Assembly: GCF_000002985.6 (NCBI RefSeq)
Contig: NC_003283.11
Coordinates: forward strand, 20,027,501-20,091,500
From: Caenorhabditis elegans
Lineage: Eukaryota > Nematoda > Chromadorea > Rhabditida > Rhabditidae
Direction of reading: 5' to 3'
Length of the DNA stretch: 64,000 nt
Shown here: positions 48,525-60,402 of the stretch, piece after piece
Layout of the letters: each line of letters begins with the position of its first letter
Numbering within the stretch: the first letter of the stretch is position 1
Notes under the pieces: model-generated
The model's input: only the letters and a program-made list of their open reading frames with translations
What the model was told of the DNA's origin: nothing
Database searches by the model: none
Position numbers and translations under genes: made by a program

Positions 48525-51500
48525 TCAGCTCCACGTCTCATATTGAATTTTTCCAGTTTCCTCGGCTCGCCGAGTCCATTCGTCTCCTTGAATTTGTGCA
48601 AGAACTGCTGAAACCGCTTTTGGCATGTCACCCGAGCTGCCGGCGATGAATACTTGGGCTCCTGGAAATAAAAAAAAATGATATTCAAATTTTCAAAAAA
48701 TACATTTTTTTTTGAAATTCATAGAATTTACGTTGTAATTCAATATTGCAGTTAAATGTTTTTTTTTTAAATTTAATTTTGCTGTTCAGCCGGAAATTCG
48801 AATTCGACGTTAAATTTGCCACAAAAAACATTATATTAAGTAGTATATTATATAGTAAGCAATATAGTAGTAGTATAGTACACTATATAGTATAAATACT
48901 GAAATACTACATTGCTAGAAAAAATGCCAAAATTGCTAAAATAATAGTACAAATTTTGCTATTTGATTTGATTCTATTTAATGTTATGCTGAAGTCGTGA
49001 AAATTTTAAAGAAAATTTAAATTACCTACCAATGACATTTTAATCACTATTCTGAACAAGGAAGTTACAAATCTAAAAATTTGAGGAAATAGAATTCTTG
49101 AAAACTTTTTTGAAAATTTTTGAAATATGAAATAAGAAATACTACTAAATTGCTGGAATATCACCATTTCCAGAAGTAGTTAAATTTCGTTGATTTTTAC
49201 TTCTGAACTCTTATTTAATAGTATACCTGGTTAGATATTTCGATTTACCGGGGGAATGTGTTAATTGTTTTACTACCTCGATTTTTATATGAACATTCTC
49301 AAAAATTCAATTTTCCCACCAACCTGAATGCCATCATTATTGTTAACAAGAAAGTTACAAATTAAAAATTTAAGGAAATAAAATTATTTATCAACTTTTG
49401 AAATATGGGTGTTTTGGCAAATACTGAAATACCACCATTTCTAAAAATTTACAAAATTTCGTTGATTTTTTTCATCCGAGTTCTTATGTAATAGTATACC
49501 TGGTTAGATATTTTGGTTTTTAACGTTCAATAACACAAAATTCTTGCATGTGCTAAGTATTAGAAGTATATTTTTTAATAGTGTGAAAGTTTCCTTTTAA
49601 AATATTACACACTCATGGTTGAAAATGTTGCGAAATAGCAATAACGTTACAGCAAAATTCATTTATATGTGCTCCCTAGGGTTATATTCTCCGGGGGTCA
49701 GTAGGTTGTAAATGTACCTATTGGATTTACGACTACATATAGTCTCTTATTTATAAGCGCTGTTCATTAAAAACAAGAATTTTTGGCGTTTTGAACAGAG
49801 CGACATTAGAGTGCGACAAAAGGTGATGTTATTAGCAATGTTCCAATAGGTTGTAAATACCACTACTCTCTTACGACTACATATCGTCTCCTATTATACT
49901 TGGTACATTACTAATAACATCACCTTTTGTCGCATTCTAATGTCGCTCTGTTCCAAACACCAAAAAATGCTGGTTTTTATTGAACAGCGCTTATAAATAA
50001 GAGACTATATGTAGTCGTAAATCCAATAGGTAAATTTACAACCTACTGACCCGGGGAATATAACCCTAGGGAGCATATATAATTGAATTTTTTGCTGTAA
50101 CGTACGTTATTGCAATTTTGTAACATTTTCAACCAGGAGTGTGTAGTATTTAAAAAGGAAACTTTTGCACTATTAATATATATATATATATACTTCTAAT
50201 ACTTAGCACATGCAAGAATTTTGTGTTATTGAACGTTAAACCAAAATATCTAACCATGCATACTATTAAATAAGAACTCGGATGAAAAAAATCAACTAAA
50301 TTTTGTAAATTTTTAGAAATGGTGGTATTTCAGCAATTTAGTTGTATTTCAGTATTTGCCAAAACACCCATATTTCAAAAGTTGATAAATAATTTTATTT
50401 CCTTAAATTTTTAATTTGTAACTTTCTTGTTAACAATAATGATGGCATTCAGGTTGGTGGGAAAATTGAATTTTTGAGAATGTTCATATAAAAATCGATG
50501 TAGTAAAACAATTAACACATTCCCCCGGTAAATCGAAATATCTAACCAGGTATACTATTAAATAAGAGTTCAGAAGTAAAAATCAACGAAATTTAACTAC
50601 TTCTGGAAATGGTGATATTCCAGCAATTTAGTAGTATTTCTTATTTCATATTTCAAAAATTTTCAAAAAAGTTTTCAAGAATTCTATTTCCTCAAATTTT
50701 TAGATTTGTAACTTCCTTGTTCAGAATAGTGATTAAAATGTCATTGGTAGGTAATTTAAATTTTCTTTAAAATTTTCACGACTTCAGCATAACATTAAAT
50801 AGAATCAAATCAAATAGCAAAATTTGTACTATTATTTTAGCAATTTTGGCATTTTTTCTAGCAATGTAGTATTTATACTATTAGGTTGGTCAAAAAGTCT
50901 TTGCAAAATTTTGATTTTTTTTTGGAAGTAGTATTTTTTCAAAGCGAACAAGATTCAATGGGTAATATATTTACCATTAATGCCTATGACTTCTTGCCAA
51001 CACAACGGAATTTGAACAGTACCCTCCGCCTAGAACTCCTGCGATTAGTGAGCGGAACAGATGGTAGTCAGTAGGAGCCAAGCCCGGCGAATACGATGGG
51101 TAAGACAACATTTGGATTCCGACTGTCTGGAGCTTCTGGCGGGGTTTAAAAGTTGTATGCGGTCTTGCGTTGTCATGTAGCAGCAACAATTTTGATCCTC
51201 TAGGGCGATGTAATCGATGAGCATGGACCACCTTTTCCAATTAAATGCAGTATAGGCCAGCGTTGATTGTAGCAAAGTCTGGAAGAAGCTCTCTGGAAAT
51301 GACACCCTTACTGTCCCGCCCAATTGAGAGAAGCACTTTTTTCCGTGAAGTTCTCATTTGAGGTCAGGTGTCGCGGTTTCCTCGACCGGGACCCACTCTT
51401 TTTTCCTGGTATGGCTAACATACAATACCCATTTCTCATCTCCAGTAATGGTATCCTTAACCCAGTCCGTCGTTCGTTTCCTAGTGAGCAGCGAAAGAGA

Positions 51501-53801
51501 GAGGTCACAAAGAAATTTTTCTGAGAATCGGACAATTTGTGAGGAACGAGTTGACCGAACTTTTCTATCTTTCCGGTTTTTTGGAGATGGTTGATGATGA
51601 TTCTTTGGGGATGCTTGAGAGTCGCAGAAAGTTCGCGTGACGTTGCTCTTGAATCATCTTCCAGGGCTCTCGAAATATCCTAATCGATATCCAAACGAGA
51701 GCGATCTTATCTTGGTTTATCATCGAGATCGTTGTTCTTTTTCTTGAACTTTTCAAACCAAAACTTCATGGTATTGTAGGAGACAGAGTTATCGCCTAAT
51801 ACTGCACACATATTACGACGAGCTTCGTTGCAACTGTGGCCTTGGAGGAACTCGTACAGAAAAACCCCTCGGAGAGCGTGGGGATCGGCGAGCAAATTCT
51901 CGGTCATTTTGAACAGTACCTACAAGTTTTTCAAATGGATTAAGCATGCACAGTACGTACTATACAAATAAAAAAACAGAATTGGAAAAAAATAAATTAA
52001 CGCTGAGCAATGAAGAAACAAACAAATTTTGCAAAGACTTTTTGACCAACCTAATAGAATCAAATCAAATAGCAAAAATTCTACTATTATTTTAGCAATT
52101 TTGGCATTTCTTCTAGCAATGTAGTATTTCAGTATTTATACTATATAGTGTACTACTACTACTACTTTATTGCTTACTATATATTATACAACTTAATATA
52201 ATGTTTTTTGTGGCAAATTTAACGTCGAATTCGAATTTCCGGCTGAACAGCTCCAAAAAAAATTCCAATTTCAGTTGAATTTCAACATTTTAAACCATAA
52301 CATTTCAATTTTCAACCACTAAATTTGACGGTGAATTCGATTTACCCGTACCTAAATCCAGCATTCTCTTGATTTTCCCGGCATTTTCGCCCATTTTATG
52401 CTGTACATAGACTTTTCGACCATCTGTATCCCGACTAAAAGCCGGAATCACTGCAACTCCGCTAAGCTCTGGCCATTCATCACTGAAATAGTAGTCGTGG
52501 TGTTCACTTCGACATCCGAAGAACAAGATTCCCGGAAAGTGAGCGGAGCTGAAAAAATGAGGGGTTTTTTCGGGGGAAAAAGCTCGAAAAATGCATTTTT
52601 TGATCAAAAAATGCCGTTTTTCATCAATTTTTCTTCAATTTTTCCAAATGTTTTTTCAATTTCTAGCCTATATTTCTCCAATTTTCAGTGTACTAACAAT
52701 AAGCTTCTATGTCCGAATAGACTTCTGAATGGTGCCACACCGGTTCCCGGTCCAATACAGATGACTGGAGCTTCTGGAGACGGAAATTTGAAGGTTCCGG
52801 GACGGATTTTACAGAATACCTGAAAAAAAATTATTGAACTTTGAGGAAATTTTGGGCTGCAATTTTTTTTTTCACTACAAACTAAAAACTACAAAATTTT
52901 AGGAAATCCATGTGAAAATCAGTTTTTTCTCGCTGCTATAGGTATTTCTATCAGAATTTCACGAAATTTTCAATTTTCAATCAAAAATTCCAAACTTTGC
53001 ACCTCATCACCAGGTTTCAGCCTTGAAATGAATGTACTGCATAATCCACGTCGTTTATCGGCCATTCTTGATTTATATTCGACTTTTGCCACAAGTAATT
53101 CCAAGTGGAATGGACTGGGCGCCGAGGCAATACTGAATGCTCGCGGGCGAATTGTCGTGAGAATTTCGAAGAGATAATCTGGAAAATTTTGGGATTTTTT
53201 GGGGGGTAAAATATAATTTTTAATAGAAAAATTCGCAATTTTCTCAGACTTTTCAAAGTAAAAAGTGTATATTTAATATTCCAGGAATTTTCAGATTTTC
53301 GCAAATTTTTTTGTTTGAAAATTCTCAGTTTTTGGTGTGAAAATGAGAAAATTATTTTGAAGGAGTCATTTTGGATTATTTAAAAATATCGGAAATTTAC
53401 CGAAAAAGCGGCTTTAAACTGAAAATTGGCAAGAATTTCGAAAACTGTCAATTTTTTTTGGGGAATCTGTATTAAACAACAAGCTACTACTGTAAATTAA
53501 ATTACTTGTTTTTCAAAATTTCAGAAATTTTTTATACTTTTTTTTGCGGATTTTAGAAAGACTACTTACTTAATTATTAAATAACTAAGTGAGTACTTAA
53601 TTAATTAATTTTTTTCAAAATTTCAGAAAACTGTTTCCGTATATTATTATAATGACTACTTAATAGTTGAACAACTAAGTATGTAATTAATTATTTTTTT
53701 GAACATTTCAAAAATGTGTTAAACATCTACTTTCTAATGATTAAACAATCAATAAGTCAGTACTTAATTCATACTTTTCCGAAAATTTTTCCAGTTTTTG
53801 A

Positions 53802-53850
<49 letters not shown>

Positions 53851-56324
53851 TATTATATATATAAATAATCAAAAACTGGAAAATTTTTCGGAAAAGTATG
53901 AATTAAGTACTGACTTATTAATTGTTTAATCATTAGAAAGTAGATGATGTTTAACATTTTGAAATGTTCAAAAAAATAATTAATTACATACTTAGTTGTT
54001 CAACTATTAAGCACGTAGTCATTATAATAATATACGGAAACAGTTTTCCAAATTTAAAAATAACTACTCATTCAATTATTAAACAACTAATAGTAAGTAT
54101 GTAATTAATTAAATTAGTTTTTCTTTTTCAAAATTTTGAAAACTGGTCCAAATTTTTAAATCACTACTGATTAAACAACGAAGTAGGTATTAATTAATTT
54201 AGTTGTTTTGAAAATTTCAGAAAACTTCAAAAATATTCCAAAATTTAAAAGTGACTACTCATTTCATTATTAAGTAACTAATTTTAAGTGTATTTATTTA
54301 TATTTTAATTAAATTACCTTTTTTCCAAAAATTTAGAAAATGTTAACGTATTTTTTTAAAGTTACTACTTACTTATTCATTAAACAACTATCTAAGTGCT
54401 TAATTGATTTTTTTTCCAAAATTTCCAAAATTTGGTCCAAATTTTAAATAACTACTAAGTATGTATTTAATAATTACATTAGTTTTATATTTTTCAAAAT
54501 TTCAATTTTTATAAAACTCTAGCTTATAACACTATTTTCAGTCCAATTTCGCCTGGTTTTTTCCCCCCGTACCAGGCTTCAAATTTTTCGACGTAGCGAC
54601 AAAATCGCGTAGAGCTTCTGCAGTTGTCCGTCTTGAGCGATTAGCGTAGTCTAAATAATCATCAAGACCCTCTGGAGATGCCAATTCTTGTAGACGTTCC
54701 TTTTCCGGCGGATTCGTTGAATAATAGCCGAGCATTTCGAAAAATGAACGTTTCGGGACTTGTTGGAGGTCGAAATATCGCTGGAGACATGTGAGAAGTG
54801 TCGTTTTTGCTGAAAAATCTTTGAAAAAAATTATATTAAATACAGTTTTTTTCACGAAAATTATGAAAATTTGAGGTTAAATTTCAAATTTAAGAAGATA
54901 TTTTGAAATTTTCTCTACTTTTTAGTACTAAAAGAGGTTAAAAAAGATTTTTCAGAAAAACTGAATTTTTCTAAAAAAAAAATAAAATATTTAGCTGATT
55001 TTCGCCAATTTTTTCCAATTTTTTCAAGAAAAATTCAAACTTTCTTTCAGGTTTTAAAAAAATTAAATTTTTTCCAGATTTCTTAAAATTTTCTCTCAAT
55101 TTTTTAAAAATCTTTATAATAATTTTTTATTTAAATTTGAGGTTTTTTCCTCGATTTTTAACATATTTTTAGAAAAATCTTCATTTTTCAATAGTAAAAA
55201 AAAATATATATTTTGCGGATTTTTGACAATTTTTTCCATTTTTTAAAAAGAAATTTCGGATTTTTCAGGCTTTTTTTCAAATTTTCAAGTTTTAAAAAAA
55301 TTTCCAAAAAAAAAAAAAATGTTCTTTCCATATTTCTTAAAATTTTCTCATAATTTTTTAAAAACCTTTATAATAATTTTTTATTTAAATTTGAGGTTTT
55401 TCTCTCGATTTTTAACAAATTTTCAGAAAAACTGAAAAAAAAATTTTTTTTTTTTTTAATTTCCAGATTTCTTAATATTTTCTATAAATTTTCTAAAAAA
55501 TCTTTATAATAAATAAAAATAAAAAAAAATTTTTTCTTCAAATTTTCAATTTTTCTTCAGAAATTTTCTCTGTAAAACTGGAAAAAAACGACGCACTTCC
55601 AACCAAAAAATTGGGTGGATTTTTGGAAAATCTGTCATTTTTCACAATTTTCAGCGGTTTTTTGAGTTGTTCTTCTGTTAGGCCGAGTGCTTCGATAGCG
55701 ATTTTTACAGTTTCTTCAGGATTATAGGGTCGAACCATTAGAACGTCACCGGGCTGAAATCTGGAAAAAAAAGAAGAGAAAAAATGTGGAATTTTCGTCG
55801 CAGTTTTTCGCGAGGGTTTTTACCCCATTTTACTGCGATTTCTGTCAGAAATTTCGAAATCCACGAGCCGGGTGTCTTGGAAGTGCTCTGCAGAGGTTAG
55901 GCGTCGATTTTTGAGCACTTTTAGCGGAAAGTAGTCCGGAATCTCGATTTGGGGTTCTGGAAAAGTTTGACTTTAGGATTTTTCGGATTTTTAGGAAAAA
56001 AAATTCGAAAAAAGTTGAGTTTTTTTTTTGAGTTTAGAAATTTTTTTTTGAATTCTGTAATTATTTAGCCGTTTTTAACGGAAAATTTGAAAAATTTTGA
56101 CAAAACTCCGAATTTTTTGGTAATTTTCGCACACTTTTTCGGCTGATTTGTCAATCATAATTATTTTCCAAAATTTTCGTTCCAGTTTTTCAGGAAAATT
56201 CGTATTTTTGCGTTTCTTCGCTCATAAAATCGGGAAATTCCGGCTTTTTTGAACAGTCAATTGAATATATATATAATATATATAATATATATATATATAT
56301 GTTAAATAACTTATATAGTATGTG

Positions 56325-56393
<69 letters not shown>

Positions 56394-59300
56394 ATATATA
56401 TATAATTTATATTTTTAAAATGAAAATTCTCAAATTTCGGCTTAAAATTAGTCAAATACTTTTTAAAAAAAGCCATTTTGGATGTCAAATTCCTTATTTT
56501 CCGGAAAAACGAACAATTTCATAGTCGACTTCTAGATTTTGACTTAAAACTGAAAATTTGCAAGAAATTCGGTAAAAAATTTTAAATTTTTTCTTGAATC
56601 TCCGAAAATTTCAAAAATATTCCAAAATTTTTCAATTACTACTGATTAAACATCTAAGAGTATTTATTTTATTATTTACAGATATTTACATTTAGAAATT
56701 TTTTTCGTATTTTTAAATTTAATACTTACTTACTCATTAAACAATTAGTTAAGTACTTTATTGATATTTTATCAAATTTTTCGAATTTTTAAATTATTAC
56801 TCTATTAATTGTAAAATAACTAAGTAAGTGACTAATTTAATTACTTTTTTCCAAAAATAATAAAAAAGTCGTATTTTTCAATTTACCACTTACCTAATAA
56901 TTAAGCAATTAAGTATGTATGTACTTAATTAATTTTTTTTTTGAAATTTTTTTTTTGTATTTTGTAAATTACGTACTCAATTAAATTAGTATTCCAAAAA
57001 AATCAGGAAATTTGTTAATTTTTCCGTTTTTTTTTTTTGAATGACTACTTACTTCATTATTGTATAACTAATAGAGAGTAAGTACTTAATTAATTTCTTT
57101 TTCAAAATTTCAGAAAATTTAAAAAATATTCCAAAATTTTAAATTACTACTAATTAAACATTAAACATTAAAGGTATTAAATTGAGTATTGAAAAAAAAA
57201 ACTTTTTTTTCCAAATTTTAAATCACTACTTAAATACTTAATAACTAATCAACTATGTAGGTACATAATTAATTTTTCAACAAAAAATGCAGAGATACTA
57301 CTTACTTAATTCACTAGTAAGTATGCATTATTGTTATTTTTCAAAAACTTTAGAAAAAATTTATAATTACTGCTTACTTAATTATTAAACAATTAAGTAT
57401 GTATTTAATTGAATTTTTGAATTTTTTTCCAGAATTTCAGAAATCGTTTTATTTTTTTTTAATTACTACTTATATACTTAATAAATGAACTATTAGTATG
57501 CTAATTTTTTTTTAATTTTTCGTATTTTTTAATTTACCACTTTCTTAATGATTAAACAATTAAATAATATACTAATTAATTTTTTTCGAAAATTTATATC
57601 GAAAATTAAAAAAGTTTATAAATTTTTAAATTAAATTAAATTACTTTTTTTTTTTGAAAATTTTCGATATTTTTTAAATTACTACTCATTTAATTATTAA
57701 GCAACAACAAAGTATGTATTCATTTTTCAAAATATCAAAAATGTTCCAAATTTTTTACTTTCAATGTATACCTAAATCCTCATCACTATCATCATCATCA
57801 TTTCCAGATTCGCCCCCCAACTCCAAAAATCGATATTTAGTTGTAATCTGCACGCTCGTGTCGATTTCCGCAGTCATTTCTCGATAAATGCTCAAATTCT
57901 CCGCAATCTCCTTAATTTTCTTCCAACATTCCGTTTTCCACGGAATAAATGCTCCATCAATTCCGATTTCGTGCTGATCATCAGCTAAATGAACTCCGCA
58001 CATCATTTTTGCACCGAGTTGTACCAGACGACGGTAAAGCTTTTTGCCGGCGAAATTATACTTTTGATATGACGAATCTCCGAGACCGAGTACTCCGATA
58101 TTTACCTGAAAAATTCAAATTTTTTTCATTTTTTTCACAAAAACTAGACATTTTTCGATGAAAGATTGGGTTTTTTACGCTTATTTTCGCGAAAAATCGA
58201 TAAATTCATCGTTTTGTCAGTGGAAAACTCCAAGTTTTAACATTTCCCAGCTCCGAATCTCGTACATTTTTCAAAAAATCGGCTCCCAGGGACTTTCTGA
58301 GCAATAATTTCCACGTTTTTCGCATATTCGGTGGCATTTCTCCTTGTCCGGTGGTTGAAACGACGAATAGAACCACTTTTTCCATTGGGAGTTGCTGAAA
58401 AATGGCGAAATTTATATTGAAAACGGAAAAAATTCGGTTAATTAAATTTGGGCGCTGCTAAGACTACAAACTACAAGTTTTTGGGCGCTGCTTATTCAAT
58501 TTTGGGCGCTGCTTAGACTACAAACTACAAGATTTTGGGCGCTGCTAAACTACAAACTACAAGATTTTGGGCGCTGCTAATTCAATTTTGGGCGCTGCTA
58601 AACTACAAACTACAAGTTTTGGGCGCTGCTAACACTACAAACTACAAGTTTTGGGCGCTGCTAACACTACAAACTACAAGTTTTGGGCGCTGCTAAGACT
58701 ACAAACTACAAGTTTTTGGGCGCTGCTAATTCAGTTTTGGGCGCTGCTAACACTACAAACTACAAGTTTTGGGCGCTGCTAACACTACAAACTACAAGTT
58801 TTGAGCGCTGCTAAGACTACAAACTACAAGATTTTGGGCGCTGCTAACACTACAAACTACAAGATTTTGGGCGCTGCTAAACTACAAACTACAAGTTTTG
58901 GGCGCTGCTAAGACTACAAACTACAAGATTTTGGGCGCTGCTAACACTACAAACTACAAGATTTTGGGCGCTGCTAATTCAATTTTGAGCGCTGCTAAGA
59001 CTACAAACTACAAGATTTTGGGCGCTGCTAAGACTACAAACTACAAGATTTTGGGCGCTGCTAACACTACAAACTACAAGATTTTGGGCGCTGCTAATTC
59101 AATTTTGAGCGCTGCTAAGACTACAAACTACAAGATTTTGGGCGCTGCTAAGACTACAAACTACAAGTTTTGAGCGCTGCTAAGACTACAAACTACAAGA
59201 TTTTGGGCTGCTAACACTACAAACTACAAGATTTTGGGCGCTGCTAAACTACAAACTACAAGATTTTGGGCGCTGCTAAGACTACAAACTACAAGTTTTG

Positions 59301-60223
59301 GGCGCTGCTAAGACTACAAACTACAAGATTTTGGGCGCTGCTAAGACTACAAACTACAAGTTTTGGGCGCTGCCAAACTACAAACTACAAGTTTTGGGCG
59401 CTGCTAATTCAATTTTGGGCGCTGCTAATTCAATTTTGAGCGCTGCTAAGACTACAAACTACAAGATTTTGGGCGCTGCTAAGACTACAAACTACAAGTT
59501 TTTGGGCGCTGCTAATTCAGTTTTGGGCGCTGCTAACACTACAAACTACAAGTTTTGAGCGCTGCTAAGACTACAAACTACAAGATTTTGGGCGCTGCTA
59601 AGACTACAAACTACAAGTTTTGGGCGCTGCTAAGACTACAAACTACAAGATTTTGGGCGCTGCTAACACTACAAACTACAAGATTTTGGGCGCTGCTAAT
59701 TCAATTTTGGGCGCTGCTAAGACTACAAACTACAAGTTTTGAGCGCTGCTAAGACTACAAACTACAAGTTTTGAGCGCTGCTTAGACTACAAACTACAAT
59801 TTTTGGGCGCTGCTAAACCAATTTTCATGTTTTCCACGCGGATTTTCCCGAAATTTTTCATTTTTCCAGTCAGGATTTTGAATAAATTGGATTTTCCACG
59901 CAGATTTTTCGGAATTTTTCGAAGTTTTCAGCAATTTTTTTGCTAAATTTAGCTAAACTTTAATTTTTCCACGTTTTCCATGGTTTTTATGTGAATTTTT
60001 CGGCAAAATTGGAATTTTTGAAGTTTTTTTTTCACATTTTTCATGTAAATAACCGAATTTCCATGGATTTCTTCAGCCTCCAATTCCTCCTCACCGAAAC
60101 ATCATATTCGTCCAACTCGTGAACTCTCGCCTGTAAATGTCGCTGTTGAGCTTCCCGTCGCAGAGATTCGGCGATATCCTGTGCGGTGCCCGTCTCACTG
60201 CCATATAGAATGGCGATAGACAT
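48525..60223 (-). CDS. fre-1: NADPH-dependent diflavin oxidoreductase (NDOR1/Tah18 type), 585 aa
   Basis: Ten exons in transcription order: 60095-60223, 58266-58394, 57772-58105, 55824-55956, 55597-55760, 54573-54809, 53003-53178, 52698-52819, 52352-52548, 48525-48661; all phases agree, 585 residues, close to human NDOR1 (597). FMN domain: SETGTA phosphate loop (9-14), TTGQGE (57-62), LGLGDSSY (92-99). FAD domain: RPRAFSIAS (386-394). NADPH domain: [11 protein letters not shown] (457-467), FFGCR (484-488, catalytic Cys 487), and a C-terminal WS, where the Trp stacks on FAD in this family. An acidic linker (DDDDSDED) separates FMN and FAD parts. Known role: electron supply from NADPH to Dre2/anamorsin for cytosolic Fe-S assembly. 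Second gene of an operon after dcs-1. Introns 1, 6 and 9 carry a minisatellite, an inverted repeat and a palindrome with a mariner. Confidence 0.95.
50881..52054 (-). mobile_element. mariner-family transposon, 1174 bp
   Basis: Perfect terminal inverted repeats of about 31 bp begin TTAGGTTGGTCAAAAAGTCT at both ends, and a TA duplicate flanks the element (50879-50880 and 52055-52056), the mariner target site. The transposase reads on the minus strand. The identical TIRs suggest a relatively recent insertion, although the gene is broken. Confidence 0.95.
50977..51907 (-). pseudogene. mariner transposase, DD34D type, several frameshifts
   Basis: The minus-strand frame starts [20 protein letters not shown] (51907), with a helix-turn-helix region around [15 protein letters not shown]. 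It then shifts frame at least twice (near 51710-51720 and 51300-51330) with internal stops. The C-terminal block keeps [10 protein letters not shown] and [13 protein letters not shown]; 34 residues separate the two aspartates, as in mariner. Dead as a protein source, but TIRs are intact and so possibly mobilisable in trans. Confidence 0.9.
53627..54047. repeat. ~420-bp inverted repeat with TA loop in fre-1 intron 6/7 region
   Basis: AAAACTGTTTCCGTATATTA (53628) is repeated inverted as TAATATACGGAAACAGTTTT (to about 54046). The arms of about 180-190 bp match almost throughout, around a TA-rich centre (53808-53866). It lies in the intron 53179-54572 of fre-1. No TIR-flanking duplication is recognised. 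Confidence 0.9.
56260..56400. repeat. TA/TATG microsatellites in a fre-1 intron
   Basis: Interrupted then pure TA runs over about 140 bp in the 1.8-kb intron 55957-57771. The rest of that intron (56.4-57.7 kb) is AT-rich with recurring TTACTTAATTATTAAACAA-like phrases, a very diverged repeat related to 53.5-54.5 kb. No coding feature. Confidence 0.8.
58444..59813. repeat. GGGCGCTGCT minisatellite, main array (fre-1 intron 1)
   Basis: About 1.37 kb of two interleaved unit types: a long one of about 32 bp (GGGCGCTGCTAAGACTACAA plus ACTACAAGATTTT) and a short one of about 21 bp (GGGCGCTGCTAATTCAATTT). Unit order is irregular, with a local higher-order repeat of about 120 bp (for example 58936-59055 against 59055-59170). 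The open frames of the KTTNYK type are artefacts. Confidence 0.95.
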
Positions 60224-60402
60224 CTAAAATTGGCTGAAAAATGGTGAAAAACGGGGATTTTGAGGGGGGAGGGGGGGGTGAAAAATAGAGAAAATCACTG
60301 AAAATTACAGAATTTTCGGCGGGGGGAAAATCTGTGAGTGAAAAATCCAGAAAAAAAAACAATTTATAAATTAAAAAATCAACGCAAAAAATTATTAATT
60401 TG
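60224..60402 (-). promoter_or_regulatory. Operon junction dcs-1/fre-1, SL2-type
   Basis: Only 179 bp separate the dcs-1 stop (60403) from the fre-1 ATG (60223). On the minus strand there is AATAAT after the stop, a U-rich stretch (TTGTTTTTTTTTCTGG) typical of nematode operon spacers, and an acceptor TTTTTCAG|CCA at 60234-60235, 11 bp before the ATG. Indicates trans-splicing of a polycistronic transcript. Confidence 0.75.

Larger units (their letters stand above)
48781..52251. repeat. ~3.5-kb palindromic (foldback) element in fre-1 intron 9
   Basis: The left end GCTGTTCAGCCGGAAATTCG (48781) is repeated inverted at the right end (CGAATTTCCGGCTGAACAGC, to 52251). The arms match for about 1.05 kb with few differences and meet around 49843-49905, where about 60 bp of spacer carries another imperfect copy of an arm segment. 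The right arm is interrupted by a mariner (50881-52054). No target-site duplication is obvious outside the ends, and no coding capacity is seen apart from the mariner. It resembles non-autonomous palindromic DNA elements of nematodes. Confidence 0.9.

Noticed and set aside
58898..59752. Long frames encoding repeated [11 protein letters not shown]
   Set aside because: These are readings through the GGGCGCTGCT minisatellite. There are no splice sites or start context, and unit-length drift breaks the frame repeatedly.
58444..59813. CRISPR-like array
   Set aside because: Regular short repeats, but in a nematode intron, with near-identical spacers and irregular unit length; it is a minisatellite.
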